From the NCBI GenBank assembly GCA_048498395.1, contig JBEHYB010000001.1, forward strand, positions 19,905 to 83,904: a DNA stretch of 64,000 nucleotides, written 5' to 3'. The position numbers and the translations under genes are program-made. This DNA comes from Micavibrio_B sp048498395. Lineage in GTDB: Bacteria > Pseudomonadota > Alphaproteobacteria > Micavibrionales > Micavibrionaceae. How positions within the stretch are numbered: the first letter of the stretch is position 1; every line of letters starts with the position of its first letter. Shown here piece after piece: positions 7,934 to 16,476 of this stretch. The notes below the pieces were generated by a model that was given only the letters and a program-made list of their open reading frames with translations, was not told the origin of the DNA and ran no database searches.

Positions 7934-9976
7934 ATGTCATCACGCATTCACTTTGGCGCGGGCGCAACCCTGCTCGCCGCGCTTCTAATTTCAACGCCTG
8001 CCTCCGCGCTGGCCACCAAGATAGTCGTCAACGCGCCTGCAGGCTCATTGACGGTTCCATCGGTACGCATAGAGGAAAAAGAGCTTAAAAAAGCCGCCGG
8101 TTCCGTTGCCTTTATCGATAGTGAAAAATACAAGGACCGTTATGCGGGCACGATCAAGGATATCGTACAGGAAACACCCGGTGTCTTCGCCCAGACGCGC
8201 TATGGTCAGGAAATGCGGCTCTCGGTTCGCGGCTCCGGCATTGCGCGCGCCTATCATACGCGTGGTATCGAGATCCTGCAGGACGGCATTCCGACCAATC
8301 TCGCTGATGGTAGCGGTGACTTTTACCAGATAGATCCGTTATCGATTCGCTCCACTGAAATATACAAGGGCGGTAACGGGTTGTTCTACGGCGCTTCGAT
8401 ACTCGGCGGCGCAATTAATTTCGTAACCCCGACCGCCTATACGGCGACCGCTCCCAACATCCTGCAACTCGAAGGCGGCAGCTTCACGACGAAACGCGCC
8501 AATGCGCAAATCTCGCGTTTACTTGGTAATTTCGATTTCCAGGCCGGGGGCACGGTAACCCGCGCCGATAATTATCGCGATCACGAGGACACCAAAAGCG
8601 AAGTATTTAACGGCAATATTGGCTATCGCATCAATCCTGATACCGAAACGAGGTTTTACGCCGGGATTTACAATGTCGATCAGCAACTGCCCGGCGCGCT
8701 GACACTTGAAGATGCGCTTCATAATCCGAAGATGGCGGCCTCTGCCGCGCTCTCGGGCGATCAGGGCCGCGTGACGGATACCCAGCGCCTTGCCAACCGT
8801 ACAAGCTTCAAGATGAGTGACGGCAGACTGGATCTCGACACCTGGGTCATCCACAAGGATCTCTATCACCCGATCTTCCAAGTGATCGATCAGAACGGCA
8901 TCACCTATGGCATCGGCCCGCGTTATACTTCTACCTTCAATATCTATGATTTCAGGAATGAACTCTTGCTGGGCGCGCGTTATTTTGCAGGCAACAACGA
9001 AGCCCTGCAATTCGTCAATGTGAGTGGCAAGCGCGGCGCGCAGACATTGAACGCCGAGCAGGATGCACAAAATTACGAAGCCTATTTTGAAAATCGTTTC
9101 TGGCTGAACCCTGAAATCGCGCTGATGACCGGCCTGAAAGCTTTCAGTTCAACGCGCGACTACGAGGACAAAGGCGGCCTGGCATCAAACCCGACAGCCA
9201 AATCCGACAGCACAACTTTTAGCGGGCTTAATCCAAAGCTGGGCATCTTGTGGCAACCGCAAAATGATATTCAGCTATTCACGAATATCACGCGTTCGCA
9301 GGACGTACCTGACTTTACCGATCTCACCCAGACGATCGGTACGACGACGCAATTCGTCGATCTGAAAGCGCAGAAAGCATGGACATTTGAGGCCGGCACG
9401 CGCGGCGAACATGGCCGCTTTGGCTGGGACACAACCGCCTACAGATCGTGGGTCAAAGACGAGTTGTTGCAATACACGACTGGCGTTGGCATTCCGGCCT
9501 CGACGTTCAATGCGGGTAACACGATCCATCAGGGCCTCGAGATCGGCGCCTCCTTCGCACTGAATGATCGCATCACGTTCAATCAAATCTGGAATTACAG
9601 CGATTTCCATTTCGATGGCGATGCGCAATATGGCGATAATAAAATCGCGGGCGTGCCGGAGAATTTGTTCAGGACTTCCCTGACCTATACGCATCCGAAT
9701 GGCTTTTATGTTACGCCGACGATCGATTATGTACCCGATGGAGCCTACGCTGATCAGGCGAATACGCTCAAGGTTCCCGGCTATACGCTCCTTGGTTTCA
9801 AGACCGGCGTGAAACTGAAAAACGGAGTGCATTTCTATCTGGATGCGCGCAACCTGACGGATAAACGCTATGTCAGCGATATTGGCACCATCAAGGACGC
9901 GACGAGCACCGCCACTTCGATCTTCTATCCCGGCGCGGGCCGTAGCGTATTTGCAGGTATTCGCTATGAATTCTAG
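7934..9976 (+). CDS. TonB-dependent outer-membrane receptor (putative copper or chelate uptake)
   Basis: A 680-residue receptor. It has a signal peptide to about residue 26. The plug domain includes TIKDIVQETPGVF, LSVRGSGIAR and EIYKGGNGLFYGASILGGAINFV. A long beta-barrel follows and ends in RNLTDKRYVSDIG and the C-terminal Phe of GIRYEF, needed for barrel insertion. The plug type resembles FecA/CirA-like siderophore receptors. Its place 28 bases after ycnI and DUF2946 points to copper or a metal chelate as ligand, by context only. Its stop overlaps the convergent dusB stop by 4 bases. Confidence 0.9.
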   Translation: MSSRIHFGAGATLLAALLISTPASALATKIVVNAPAGSLTVPSVRIEEKELKKAAGSVAFIDSEKYKDRYAGTIKDIVQETPGVFAQTRYGQEMRLSVRGSGIARAYHTRGIEILQDGIPTNLADGSGDFYQIDPLSIRSTEIYKGGNGLFYGASILGGAINFVTPTAYTATAPNILQLEGGSFTTKRANAQISRLLGNFDFQAGGTVTRADNYRDHEDTKSEVFNGNIGYRINPDTETRFYAGIYNVDQQLPGALTLEDALHNPKMAASAALSGDQGRVTDTQRLANRTSFKMSDGRLDLDTWVIHKDLYHPIFQVIDQNGITYGIGPRYTSTFNIYDFRNELLLGARYFAGNNEALQFVNVSGKRGAQTLNAEQDAQNYEAYFENRFWLNPEIALMTGLKAFSSTRDYEDKGGLASNPTAKSDSTTFSGLNPKLGILWQPQNDIQLFTNITRSQDVPDFTDLTQTIGTTTQFVDLKAQKAWTFEAGTRGEHGRFGWDTTAYRSWVKDELLQYTTGVGIPASTFNAGNTIHQGLEIGASFALNDRITFNQIWNYSDFHFDGDAQYGDNKIAGVPENLFRTSLTYTHPNGFYVTPTIDYVPDGAYADQANTLKVPGYTLLGFKTGVKLKNGVHFYLDARNLTDKRYVSDIGTIKDATSTATSIFYPGAGRSVFAGIRYEF

Positions 9977-10953
9977 GCAAGAGCTATAAGATCGGAAAAA
10001 TAATTCCTGATTTCAATTTTCACGATCTCGGGATCATTAAGCCTGTTGATACGGGTGCGAAAATTCTCCGCACCCGGCATCTCTTTGCAATACCACGCAA
10101 TATGCTTGCGGGCGATGCCAACGCCTGTATGCGTGCCGTAATGCGCGATGATGGAATCGTAATGCTCCTCGATAAGCGCCGCGATTTCCTGCAGGCCCGG
10201 TGCGGCTGAAATTTTGCCATGACGGAAATAATCCATCACCTGCCGTACGATCCACGGTCTGCCATAGGTCCCACGACCGATCATGACCCCGTCAGCCCCT
10301 GATTTTTCGCGTGCAATGATCGCGTCCTCAGGTGTCAGGATATCGCCGTTGACGATCACCGGGATGGATACGCTTTGCTTGACGCGCGCGACCGCGTCCC
10401 AGTCGGCATTGCCGTTATAAAGCTGGTTGCGCGTACGCCCGTGTACCGTGATCATCTTGACACCCAGCTCTTCGGCGCGCTTTGCCAGGTTTGGCGCATT
10501 GATACTGTTCTCGTCCCAGCCAAGACGCATTTTTACGCTCACCGGCACATCAACAGCCTTGACGGTCGCCTCCATGATCTCGGCGGCAAGCTTCTCATCT
10601 TTCATCAGCGCAGAGCCCGCAAAATTATTGATGATCTTCTTCACCGGACAGCCGAAATTGATATCGATGATCGCCGCGCCACGCTCGACATTTATCTTCG
10701 CGGCTTCGGCCATGATTTCCGGTTCACACCCGGCAATCTGCACCGCCATCGGAAATTCCTCGGCATAGTTTTTCGTGTTCTTGCCCGAGCGGCGATAATC
10801 CTCAATCATCGGGCGGCTCGCGATCATTTCCGAGAATACCATCCCAGCGCCATACCGTTTGACCAATCGGCGAAACGGCAGGTCCGTCACGCCCGACATG
10901 GGCGCGAGGAAGACCGGGTCGTCTATCTGGATGGGGCCAATCGCAAAGCTCAT
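9973..10953 (-). CDS. dusB: tRNA-dihydrouridine synthase DusB
   Basis: A flavoenzyme of 326 residues that reduces uridine in the D-loop of tRNA. The FMN barrel begins FLAPMSGVTDLPFRRLVKRY. The catalytic Cys is in DINFGCPVKKI. SVKMRLGWDE, ITVHGRTRNQLY, VNGDILTPEDA and GRGTYGRPWIV follow in family order. I place the start at ATG 10953 (MSFAIGPIQI). An upstream TTG at 10989 would add 12 residues but is less likely. In many alphaproteobacteria dusB precedes ntrBC; here it stands alone. Confidence 0.93.
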   Translation of the reverse strand: MSFAIGPIQIDDPVFLAPMSGVTDLPFRRLVKRYGAGMVFSEMIASRPMIEDYRRSGKNTKNYAEEFPMAVQIAGCEPEIMAEAAKINVERGAAIIDINFGCPVKKIINNFAGSALMKDEKLAAEIMEATVKAVDVPVSVKMRLGWDENSINAPNLAKRAEELGVKMITVHGRTRNQLYNGNADWDAVARVKQSVSIPVIVNGDILTPEDAIIAREKSGADGVMIGRGTYGRPWIVRQVMDYFRHGKISAAPGLQEIAALIEEHYDSIIAHYGTHTGVGIARKHIAWYCKEMPGAENFRTRINRLNDPEIVKIEIRNYFSDLIALA

Positions 10954-11076
10954 GGGTTTCTGTTTATTATGTATTTCAGCAATTGGCAAATTTGGCAGAC
11001 CCCATTGACGGAACAGGAATTTCCGCGCTCAATAGCGCCACAATTTTAACGATAATTTTTAACAGGAGATTTCACC

Positions 11077-11967
11077 ATGCGGCTGCTTCTGATGACGCTC
11101 GCCCTCTGCCTCAGTTTTATCACGTCTTCCTTTGCGGACGACCCGGCCAGCAAGTCGGCGGATGTGAACGGCGTTAAAATTCACTACCTGATCGCAGGTC
11201 AGGGCCCGCCGGTCGTCCTCGTTCATGGCTTCGCCGAGACAAGCCATATGTGGCTGCCCTTAATTACCGAGCTTGAAAAAACCCATACGGTTATCGCGCC
11301 CGACCTGCGCGGCTTCGGTGATTCTGCGACACCAGAGACGGGCTATACAAAAGTCCAGATGGCGAAAGACATCCACACGCTCGTTAATCGTCTTGGCTAT
11401 AACAATGTCGAGATCGTCGGCCACGATATCGGCCTTATGGTTGCCTATGCCTATGCCGCGCAATACCCGAGCGAAGTCAGCAAGATTGTACTGATGGACG
11501 CTTTCCTGCCCGGTGTCGGTGACTGGAAAACTGTCTGGCTGATGCGCGATCTCTGGCACTTCCACTTCTACGGCAAGACACCGTTGGCCCTGGTCAAAGG
11601 CCGCGAACGTATCTATCTCGATCATTTCTGGGATGACTTCGCCGCCGATCCAAATCTTTCGGTTTCGGACAAAGACCGCGAATTCTATGCGAAAGCCTAT
11701 GCCAAGGGCGATCACATGAAAGCAGGCTTTGAGGTCTTCCGTGCCTTTGAGCAGGACGCGAAGGATTTCGAAACGCTTTCGAAAACACCTCTGCCAATGC
11801 CGATGCTGGTGCTGACCGGGGCCAAGGCTTCGGGTCAGGGGCTGATCGATCAGGCGAAGCTGGTCGCAACGAACGTGACGGGCGTGATCGTACCCAATGC
11901 CGGTCACTGGCTGATGGAAGAAGCGACGACAGTGGTCGTTCCCCAGATCGTGACTTTCCTGAAATAG
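11077..11967 (+). CDS. secreted alpha/beta hydrolase, epoxide-hydrolase/dehalogenase type
   Basis: A 296-residue protein with a cleavable signal peptide (to about residue 20, SSFA-DDP), so probably periplasmic. The fold motifs are VLVHGFAETSHMW (oxyanion HG) and DLRGFGDSATP. The nucleophile elbow is VGHDIGLMVAYAYA, where the nucleophile is Asp, not Ser, as in epoxide hydrolases and haloalkane dehalogenases. The catalytic His is in NAGHWLMEE near the end. The cap domain spans roughly residues 150-225. A GGAG-like site precedes the ATG and a strong terminator follows. The substrate is unknown. Confidence 0.88.
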   Translation: MRLLLMTLALCLSFITSSFADDPASKSADVNGVKIHYLIAGQGPPVVLVHGFAETSHMWLPLITELEKTHTVIAPDLRGFGDSATPETGYTKVQMAKDIHTLVNRLGYNNVEIVGHDIGLMVAYAYAAQYPSEVSKIVLMDAFLPGVGDWKTVWLMRDLWHFHFYGKTPLALVKGRERIYLDHFWDDFAADPNLSVSDKDREFYAKAYAKGDHMKAGFEVFRAFEQDAKDFETLSKTPLPMPMLVLTGAKASGQGLIDQAKLVATNVTGVIVPNAGHWLMEEATTVVVPQIVTFLK

Positions 11968-11989
11968 GAAGCCGCTTAAATCTATTTCA

Positions 11990-12015
11990 AAAATCCCCGC
12001 TTTCGCGGGGATTTT
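11990..12015 (+). terminator. intrinsic terminator, GAAA/TTTC hairpin
   Basis: An 11-bp perfect stem (AAAATCCCCGC / GCGGGGATTTT) with a 4-base loop lies 23 bases after the hydrolase stop. T-rich sequence on both sides makes it usable in both directions, so it may also end the minus-strand gene at 12037. Its core ATCCCCGC..GCGGGGAT is the same sequence found in the hairpin at 44909, so it belongs to the dispersed hairpin family of this window. Confidence 0.85.
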
Positions 12016-12036
12016 ATTATGGATGATAATTCTCTA

Positions 12037-12255
12037 TCAGTAGGGGGTCGGATCGATATCCAGCGGCTTTCGGCCAACGCCGGTTTCCGCCTGACGGTCG
12101 GCATCTTCGGCAATCTTGTCAAATATAAAAGTTTTGGCCAGCGAACCGGCCCCCGGAGCTGCAATACTGAAGAATACTCCAAGACCCCGGAAGAACTTGG
12201 CGGTCCCGCGCTGCGACTCACGTTCAGCGTCGCTTAATTTATATTCATCACTCAT
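12037..12255 (-). CDS. small uncharacterised protein with one hydrophobic segment
   Basis: 72 residues from ATG 12255 (MSDEYKLSDAERESQ), chosen because AAGGGAGT sits at ideal spacing upstream; a 9-residue longer frame starts at 12282. A charged N-terminus is followed by an amphipathic or hydrophobic stretch (FFRGLGVFFSIAAPGAGS) and an acidic, Arg-containing end. I recognise no family. It shares the bidirectional terminator at 11990 with the hydrolase. Confidence 0.55.
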   Translation of the reverse strand: MSDEYKLSDAERESQRGTAKFFRGLGVFFSIAAPGAGSLAKTFIFDKIAEDADRQAETGVGRKPLDIDPTPY

Positions 12256-12336
12256 TTTTAGACTCCCTTTGTTTTTTTGCATGTTACGCTTCAGCTGGAG
12301 AACAGGGCAAGCATCATGAGGTGGAATAAAAGGTTT

Positions 12337-12882
12337 TTACCATGCTTTGCCTTGTAGACTGTTAAGTAAATATTGAACTCGCTGCTCTTGACCGTGCTGT
12401 TTTTCAATAATTCCAGCGATAACTGCCCTAACTTTTTTGCTATTATCCAATGTTTGAAATGAGTCTCTGGTTAGCTTGATAAGTTTATCCATGCTTTCTT
12501 GAGAAGCATTCGGATTCTTCAAAAGAATTTGTTCTCTGATTAGTAGTTCATCCGAAAAATTACTAAAAAGAGAAAATTGCTGATGAATAAATTCTTCGGT
12601 ATGAACCTGATCCCATTCTGAATATGTGGCTTTAACTAGGTCATAGATGGCATTGTCTACATTAAATTCGCGCCCTTCCTTTTCTGCTTTGGCTGATTCT
12701 AAACCTGCTGCAGCTGAATATGCTCGCATTAAAGGAAAGTGCACACGTCGCCAAGGTTTACTTTTGTATATGAACCACTGATTTATTTGCCATCCTAAAA
12801 CAATAATAAAAGCAATAGACCACCAAGCACTCAGAAATAATGCAAAACATCCAAACACGAGAAGAAGAACCCAACCTACCAT
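12337..12882 (-). CDS. uncharacterised membrane protein, AT-rich gene
   Basis: A 181-residue protein. Two closely spaced N-terminal hydrophobic segments (residues about 2-32, GWVLLLVFGCFALFLSAWWS and IAFIIVLGWQ) are followed by a soluble, helical, Lys/Glu/Gln-rich domain. The gene is clearly richer in A+T than its neighbours and uses AT-ending codons, which suggests recent acquisition. It lies in the unknown patch between the hydrolase terminator and tRNA-Ser. The ATG overlaps the end of a possible upstream frame. I recognise no family. Confidence 0.55.
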   Translation of the reverse strand: MVGWVLLLVFGCFALFLSAWWSIAFIIVLGWQINQWFIYKSKPWRRVHFPLMRAYSAAAGLESAKAEKEGREFNVDNAIYDLVKATYSEWDQVHTEEFIHQQFSLFSNFSDELLIREQILLKNPNASQESMDKLIKLTRDSFQTLDNSKKVRAVIAGIIEKQHGQEQRVQYLLNSLQGKAW

Positions 12883-13112
12883 TATTTGAAACTCCCATCT
12901 TTTCGGTACTTATCGATCAAAAATCCGCTTATCACTCTCTCAGAAGTTTTGGCCTCCGGCTGACTGTAGCATTTAAAAATGGTTCTTAAAACGCGCTGTT
13001 GAGGGAAGAAGCGTGGAAAATCGTCAAGATACGCAGACCTGGTAATCGAAACGTTATCAATCGGTTCCAAGCGGGCAGGAAATGTCGGGGCTTGCGGGGT
13101 ATGGCGCACCAC
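12882..13112 (-). CDS. possible small gene upstream of the AT-rich membrane protein
   Basis: An open frame that could begin at tandem GTG codons (13110-13112 or 13107-13109), giving about 76 residues, VRHTPQAPTFPARLEP to DKYRKDGSFK. Its stop overlaps the ATG of the next gene (TAATG), an arrangement typical of coupled genes. The frame extends upstream into the tRNA-Ser gene without an ATG, so it could also be a remnant left by integration at the tRNA. No family is recognised. Confidence 0.25.
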   Translation of the reverse strand: MVRHTPQAPTFPARLEPIDNVSITRSAYLDDFPRFFPQQRVLRTIFKCYSQPEAKTSERVISGFLIDKYRKDGSFK

Positions 13113-13132
13113 AGAGTTGTCATGACAGTAAA

Positions 13133-13222
13133 TGGCGGAGCGAAAGGGATTCGAACCCTTGATACGTTTGACCGTATACACGATTTCCAATCGTGCGCCT
13201 TCAACCGCTCGGCCACCGCTCC
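13133..13222 (-). tRNA. tRNA-Ser (anticodon GGA)
   Basis: On the minus strand the 90-base gene begins GGAGCGGTGGCCGAGCGG and folds as a class II tRNA. The anticodon arm is CACGATT-GGA-AATCGTG with anticodon GGA (reads UCC/UCU). A long variable arm follows, then GGTTCGAATCC as the T arm, and an acceptor strand with one G-T pair. The discriminator is G and CCA is encoded at 13133-13135. The long variable arm and the G discriminator identify it as serine tRNA. Confidence 0.95.
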
Positions 13223-13324
13223 TTACCGGAGTGAGACCCGAAACTATTGCGGCTGGCGTTTCGGGCCAAAATCAGGAGGCACCCTACCTAGCTATTTTCG
13301 ATTTTTCAAGCTAGGATATTGGTT

Positions 13325-13642
13325 ATGAAATTTTGCCCAAAACGCCCGTATTTGTCGTTTTTATGGTCTTTCCCGCTTATTCTGGTTTTGGCCCATGATC
13401 TTTTCGTGTGGCTTAACGCGTCGAGCGACTTCCATTTCTCGGAAACCGGCTATCTTTTACAGCATTACACCCCTTTTGAAGACGCGGTTGTCCATGCCTC
13501 GCCTAGCGCTCTTTATCGCGATGTCCTGTCGCTGATTTTGAACGCGAAGGCAGTCCTCGTGACAGGCATCCCGGCTGCGCTCGCCCTGTTGTGGATCAAC
13601 CGCTCGCCAAGACGGCAAGTTTTAAAACACCGCTATCGATAA
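13325..13642 (+). CDS. uncharacterised two-segment membrane protein
   Basis: 105 residues from ATG 13325 (MKFCPKRPYLS). It has a hydrophobic segment at about residues 12-32 (LWSFPLILVLAHDLFVWL) and a second at about 72-92 (AVLVTGIPAALALLWI), with a hydrophilic loop between and a basic C-terminus. An AGGA lies upstream at workable spacing. Its last 47 bases overlap the 3' end of the convergent hydrolase gene, which is unusual but possible. I recognise no family. Confidence 0.5.
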   Translation: MKFCPKRPYLSFLWSFPLILVLAHDLFVWLNASSDFHFSETGYLLQHYTPFEDAVVHASPSALYRDVLSLILNAKAVLVTGIPAALALLWINRSPRRQVLKHRYR

Positions 13643-14333
13643 GCTCCAGATCCTGCGGACGCGACAGGCGATGGTCGCCATCTTCGATGAAAATAATTTC
13701 CGCATCCGTTTTCTTCAGCCTGTCCTTGATCGCGAGCGCGCGCTGCCATGGCACGTCCGGATCTTTTTTGCCCTGAATCAATATCACCGGGATCGTAAGA
13801 TCAATCGGATGATCCAGCAAACATTGACGTTCTCCGTCTTCCATCAATTTTCTTGTAATGATCAGGTCGTCGCCATATTCAGACGGGACCGAGAAAAATC
13901 CTTTCTCAACGAGCGCCTGTTTCTGTTCATTCGTCAACATGCTCTCTATATCGCGCGTGAAATCCGGCGCGGCGGCAAGGCCTATAAATCCCGCGACGCG
14001 ATCGGGACGTTTGAGGGCGACATGCAAGCCGATCCAGCCGCCCATCGACGAGCCGACGACAAGAATTTTGCCCTGCGTGACATAATCGATGACAGCCAGC
14101 GCGTCCTGCGTCCACTGCCCGATAGAGCCGTCTTCGAACCGTCCGCCCGATGCGCCATGCCCCGAATAATCGAGTAACAGGCAGCCCTGTCCACGCGCCC
14201 TGCAACGCGTCATCAGGTCCTGCGCCTTCACCCCGCCCATATCGGAGCGGAAACCCGGCAGGAAAACCACCGTCGGAAGGTCATTACGGCCCTCTTCATA
14301 CTGATAAGCCAGCTTTTCGATCTTTCTAATCAT
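13596..14333 (-). CDS. alpha/beta hydrolase, serine esterase/lipase type
   Basis: A 245-residue cytosolic hydrolase. The order of motifs is VVFLPGFRSDMGG (oxyanion region), LLDYSGHGASGG, nucleophile elbow VVGSSMGGWIGLHVA (Ser in G-S-S-M-G), acid GKKDPDVPW and His in EDGDHRLS near the end. The arrangement resembles the ABHD10/mycophenolic-acid-glucuronide-esterase group that is widespread in alphaproteobacteria. The natural substrate is unknown. It is divergently transcribed from the glycosyltransferase pair, with about 60 bases between the starts. Confidence 0.88.
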   Translation of the reverse strand: MIRKIEKLAYQYEEGRNDLPTVVFLPGFRSDMGGVKAQDLMTRCRARGQGCLLLDYSGHGASGGRFEDGSIGQWTQDALAVIDYVTQGKILVVGSSMGGWIGLHVALKRPDRVAGFIGLAAAPDFTRDIESMLTNEQKQALVEKGFFSVPSEYGDDLIITRKLMEDGERQCLLDHPIDLTIPVILIQGKKDPDVPWQRALAIKDRLKKTDAEIIFIEDGDHRLSRPQDLELIDSGVLKLAVLASG

Positions 14334-14395
14334 GCGTCTACTGTGCTAAATCAGACACGAAAGATCAAGCACAAGCCCTTCAAGAGAATTTCTGT

Positions 14396-15535
14396 ATGTC
14401 CAGGACCAAACCCGTCGTTTTGCAGATCATCCCTCATCTCGGAGCGGGCGGCGCGGAACAGGGCTGTATCGATGTCGCGGCGGAACTTGTGCGTGCGGGC
14501 GCGAAATCGATTATCGTCTCGAATGGCGGCGCGCGCATCCCGGAAGTCCTGCGCGCGGGCTCGGAACATATTTCACTTCCCGTCGATAGTAAAAATCCCT
14601 ATGTCATGTGGCGTAACACAAAACGTCTCAAGAAAATCATCGAGAAGAACCGCGTCGATATCGTGCATGCGCGCAGCCGCGCCCCGGCCTGGAGCGCTTA
14701 TGAAGCCTGCAAAAATTCACTCGCGCATTTTATGACGACCTGCCATGCGCCTTATAATATTCATGCGCGCAAATTGAAAAAATTCTACAATTCATCAATC
14801 GCGCGCGGCGAACGCGTTATTGCTATTTCCGAATATGTGGCGAATTACCTGCGTGAAAATTATGCGCTGGACGATAGTAAAATCCGCCTGATCCATCGTG
14901 GTATCGCGCCGGAGAAATTCCATCCGTCGCTCGTGACACCCGAACGCATGATCAAACTTTCGAAATCATGGCGTATTCCTGACGGCGCGAATGTCGTGCT
15001 GCTGCCGGGCCGCCTGACGCGCTGGAAAGGCCAGACCGTATTGATCGAAGCGATGGCAAAAGTAAACCGCGAAGATCTTTATTGCATTTTAATCGGCGAC
15101 GATCAGGGCCGCGCCGAATATCGCGCGGAACTTGAAAAACTGATCGCAGATAAAGGCCTTGGTGAACGCGTACGCCTTATGGGCCATTGTTCCGATATGT
15201 CTGCCGCCTATATGATTTCGGCAGTCGTCGTTTCAGCTTCGACCGAACCTGAAGGTTTCGGCCGCATCGCCGTCGAAGGGCAGGCGATGGGCAAGATCGT
15301 CGTCGCGACGGATCACGGCGGCTCGAAAGAAACCATTATACCTGGCGAGACAGGCTATCTGGTGCCGCCGAATGATGTCGATGCGCTTGCAGCCACAATT
15401 GAAAAGATCCTCGCCATGCCGGACGAGAAAAGATATGAGATGGCTTATCGCGCCATGGAGCATGTCCATGCGAATTTCACCCGCGAAATCATGGTCGGTA
15501 AAACGCTCGACGTTTATACGGAGCTGTTAAAATGA
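14396..15535 (+). CDS. GT4-family glycosyltransferase
   Basis: A 379-residue GT-B enzyme. The N-terminal domain has IIPHLGAGGAEQGCIDVA, typical of lipopolysaccharide or exopolysaccharide glycosyltransferases. The C-terminal Glycos_transf_1 domain has LLPGRLTRWKGQ, IGDDQGRAEY and the E-x7-E nucleotide-sugar motif in TEPEGFGRIAVEGQAMGK. Donor and acceptor cannot be deduced. It overlaps the GT9 gene by 4 bases (ATGA), so the two enzymes are co-translated and probably act on the same envelope glycan. Confidence 0.92.
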   Translation: MSRTKPVVLQIIPHLGAGGAEQGCIDVAAELVRAGAKSIIVSNGGARIPEVLRAGSEHISLPVDSKNPYVMWRNTKRLKKIIEKNRVDIVHARSRAPAWSAYEACKNSLAHFMTTCHAPYNIHARKLKKFYNSSIARGERVIAISEYVANYLRENYALDDSKIRLIHRGIAPEKFHPSLVTPERMIKLSKSWRIPDGANVVLLPGRLTRWKGQTVLIEAMAKVNREDLYCILIGDDQGRAEYRAELEKLIADKGLGERVRLMGHCSDMSAAYMISAVVVSASTEPEGFGRIAVEGQAMGKIVVATDHGGSKETIIPGETGYLVPPNDVDALAATIEKILAMPDEKRYEMAYRAMEHVHANFTREIMVGKTLDVYTELLK

Positions 15536-16470
15536 GTGAACCCGCGCGCATTCTCGTTATCAAACTTGGCGCGCTCGGGGACTTTATTTACGCGCTTGGC
15601 GCGATGAAGGCGATCCGCGCACATCATCCGGGCGCAAAAATCTCACTCCTGACCCGCAAGCCCTATGAAGAACTGGCCCGCAAGAGCGGCTTCTTCGATG
15701 AAATTATGCTGGATACAAAGCCGAAACTTAACCCGTTCGACTGGATAAAATTCCGTGAACTCCTGAATTCAAAAAGATTTGCGCGGGTCTATGATCTGCA
15801 AAACAACGATCGCACCGGGCTTTATTTCAAACTTTTTTCACCGAAACCTGAATGGTCGGGGATCGTCAACGGCGCGTCGCATCGCAACGCCGATCCCGAA
15901 CGACCCAGACATCACGCTTTCCAGGGGCATCAGAAGACGCTCAAACTCGCTGGCATTGAGGATGTAAAACTCAATGCGCTTGAATGGCTGCATTCCGATA
16001 TTGCGCGTTTCAACCTGCCAAAACCTTATGCCCTGCTGGTGCCAGGCAGTTCGGCCAACCATCTGCGTAAAAGATGGCCCGAGAGTTCCTATCGTGCGCT
16101 TGTGCAAAAACTGATCGATGCAGGTCTTCACCCGGTTCTCCTTGGCGCAAAAGATGAAATTGAATTAGCGGGAAGAATTGCTGAAGGTCTGGAGGTTACA
16201 AATCTTGCCGGCCAGACAACCATCGACGATCTCGCGACAGTGGCGCGCGGCGCGGCGATTGCCGTTGGCAACGACACAGGACCGATGCATATCCTCTCGA
16301 TGACGGGATGCCCGGTCGTAATGTTTTTCTGCTCGGACGAAAGCAATATCAAAAAACACGGGCCGCAAACATCGCGCGCGAAAAGTTTCGAAGCGCAGGA
16401 TCTGAATCAGATCAGTATCGATGATGTTTTTGAAAATGTGCGCGCGCTGATGAGAGCGCCCGCGCGCTGA
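15532..16470 (+). CDS. GT9-family glycosyltransferase (heptosyltransferase-like)
   Basis: A 312-residue protein of the ADP-heptose:LPS heptosyltransferase family. The N-terminus IKLGALGDFIYALGAMKAI is the family signature. The C-terminal domain carries LVPGSSANHLRKRWPESSY, LLGAKDEIE, NLAGQTTIDDLATV and the GNDTGPMHI motif that contacts the nucleotide. It probably adds a sugar to the LPS core or a related glycan at the cytoplasmic face. It is translationally coupled to the GT4 gene upstream. No waa cluster is adjacent, so the exact substrate is open. Confidence 0.9.
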   Translation: MSEPARILVIKLGALGDFIYALGAMKAIRAHHPGAKISLLTRKPYEELARKSGFFDEIMLDTKPKLNPFDWIKFRELLNSKRFARVYDLQNNDRTGLYFKLFSPKPEWSGIVNGASHRNADPERPRHHAFQGHQKTLKLAGIEDVKLNALEWLHSDIARFNLPKPYALLVPGSSANHLRKRWPESSYRALVQKLIDAGLHPVLLGAKDEIELAGRIAEGLEVTNLAGQTTIDDLATVARGAAIAVGNDTGPMHILSMTGCPVVMFFCSDESNIKKHGPQTSRAKSFEAQDLNQISIDDVFENVRALMRAPAR

Positions 16471-16476
16471 AAAACT

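Noticed and set aside
9275..9832. 185-residue minus-strand frame (and 8519-9070)
   Set aside because: Antisense to the TonB receptor barrel; Ile/Arg-rich shadow typical of this genome's codon use.
14343..14735. 130-residue plus-strand frame over the GT4 start
   Set aside because: Out-of-frame shadow (Arg/Ser/Ala-rich) of the glycosyltransferase.
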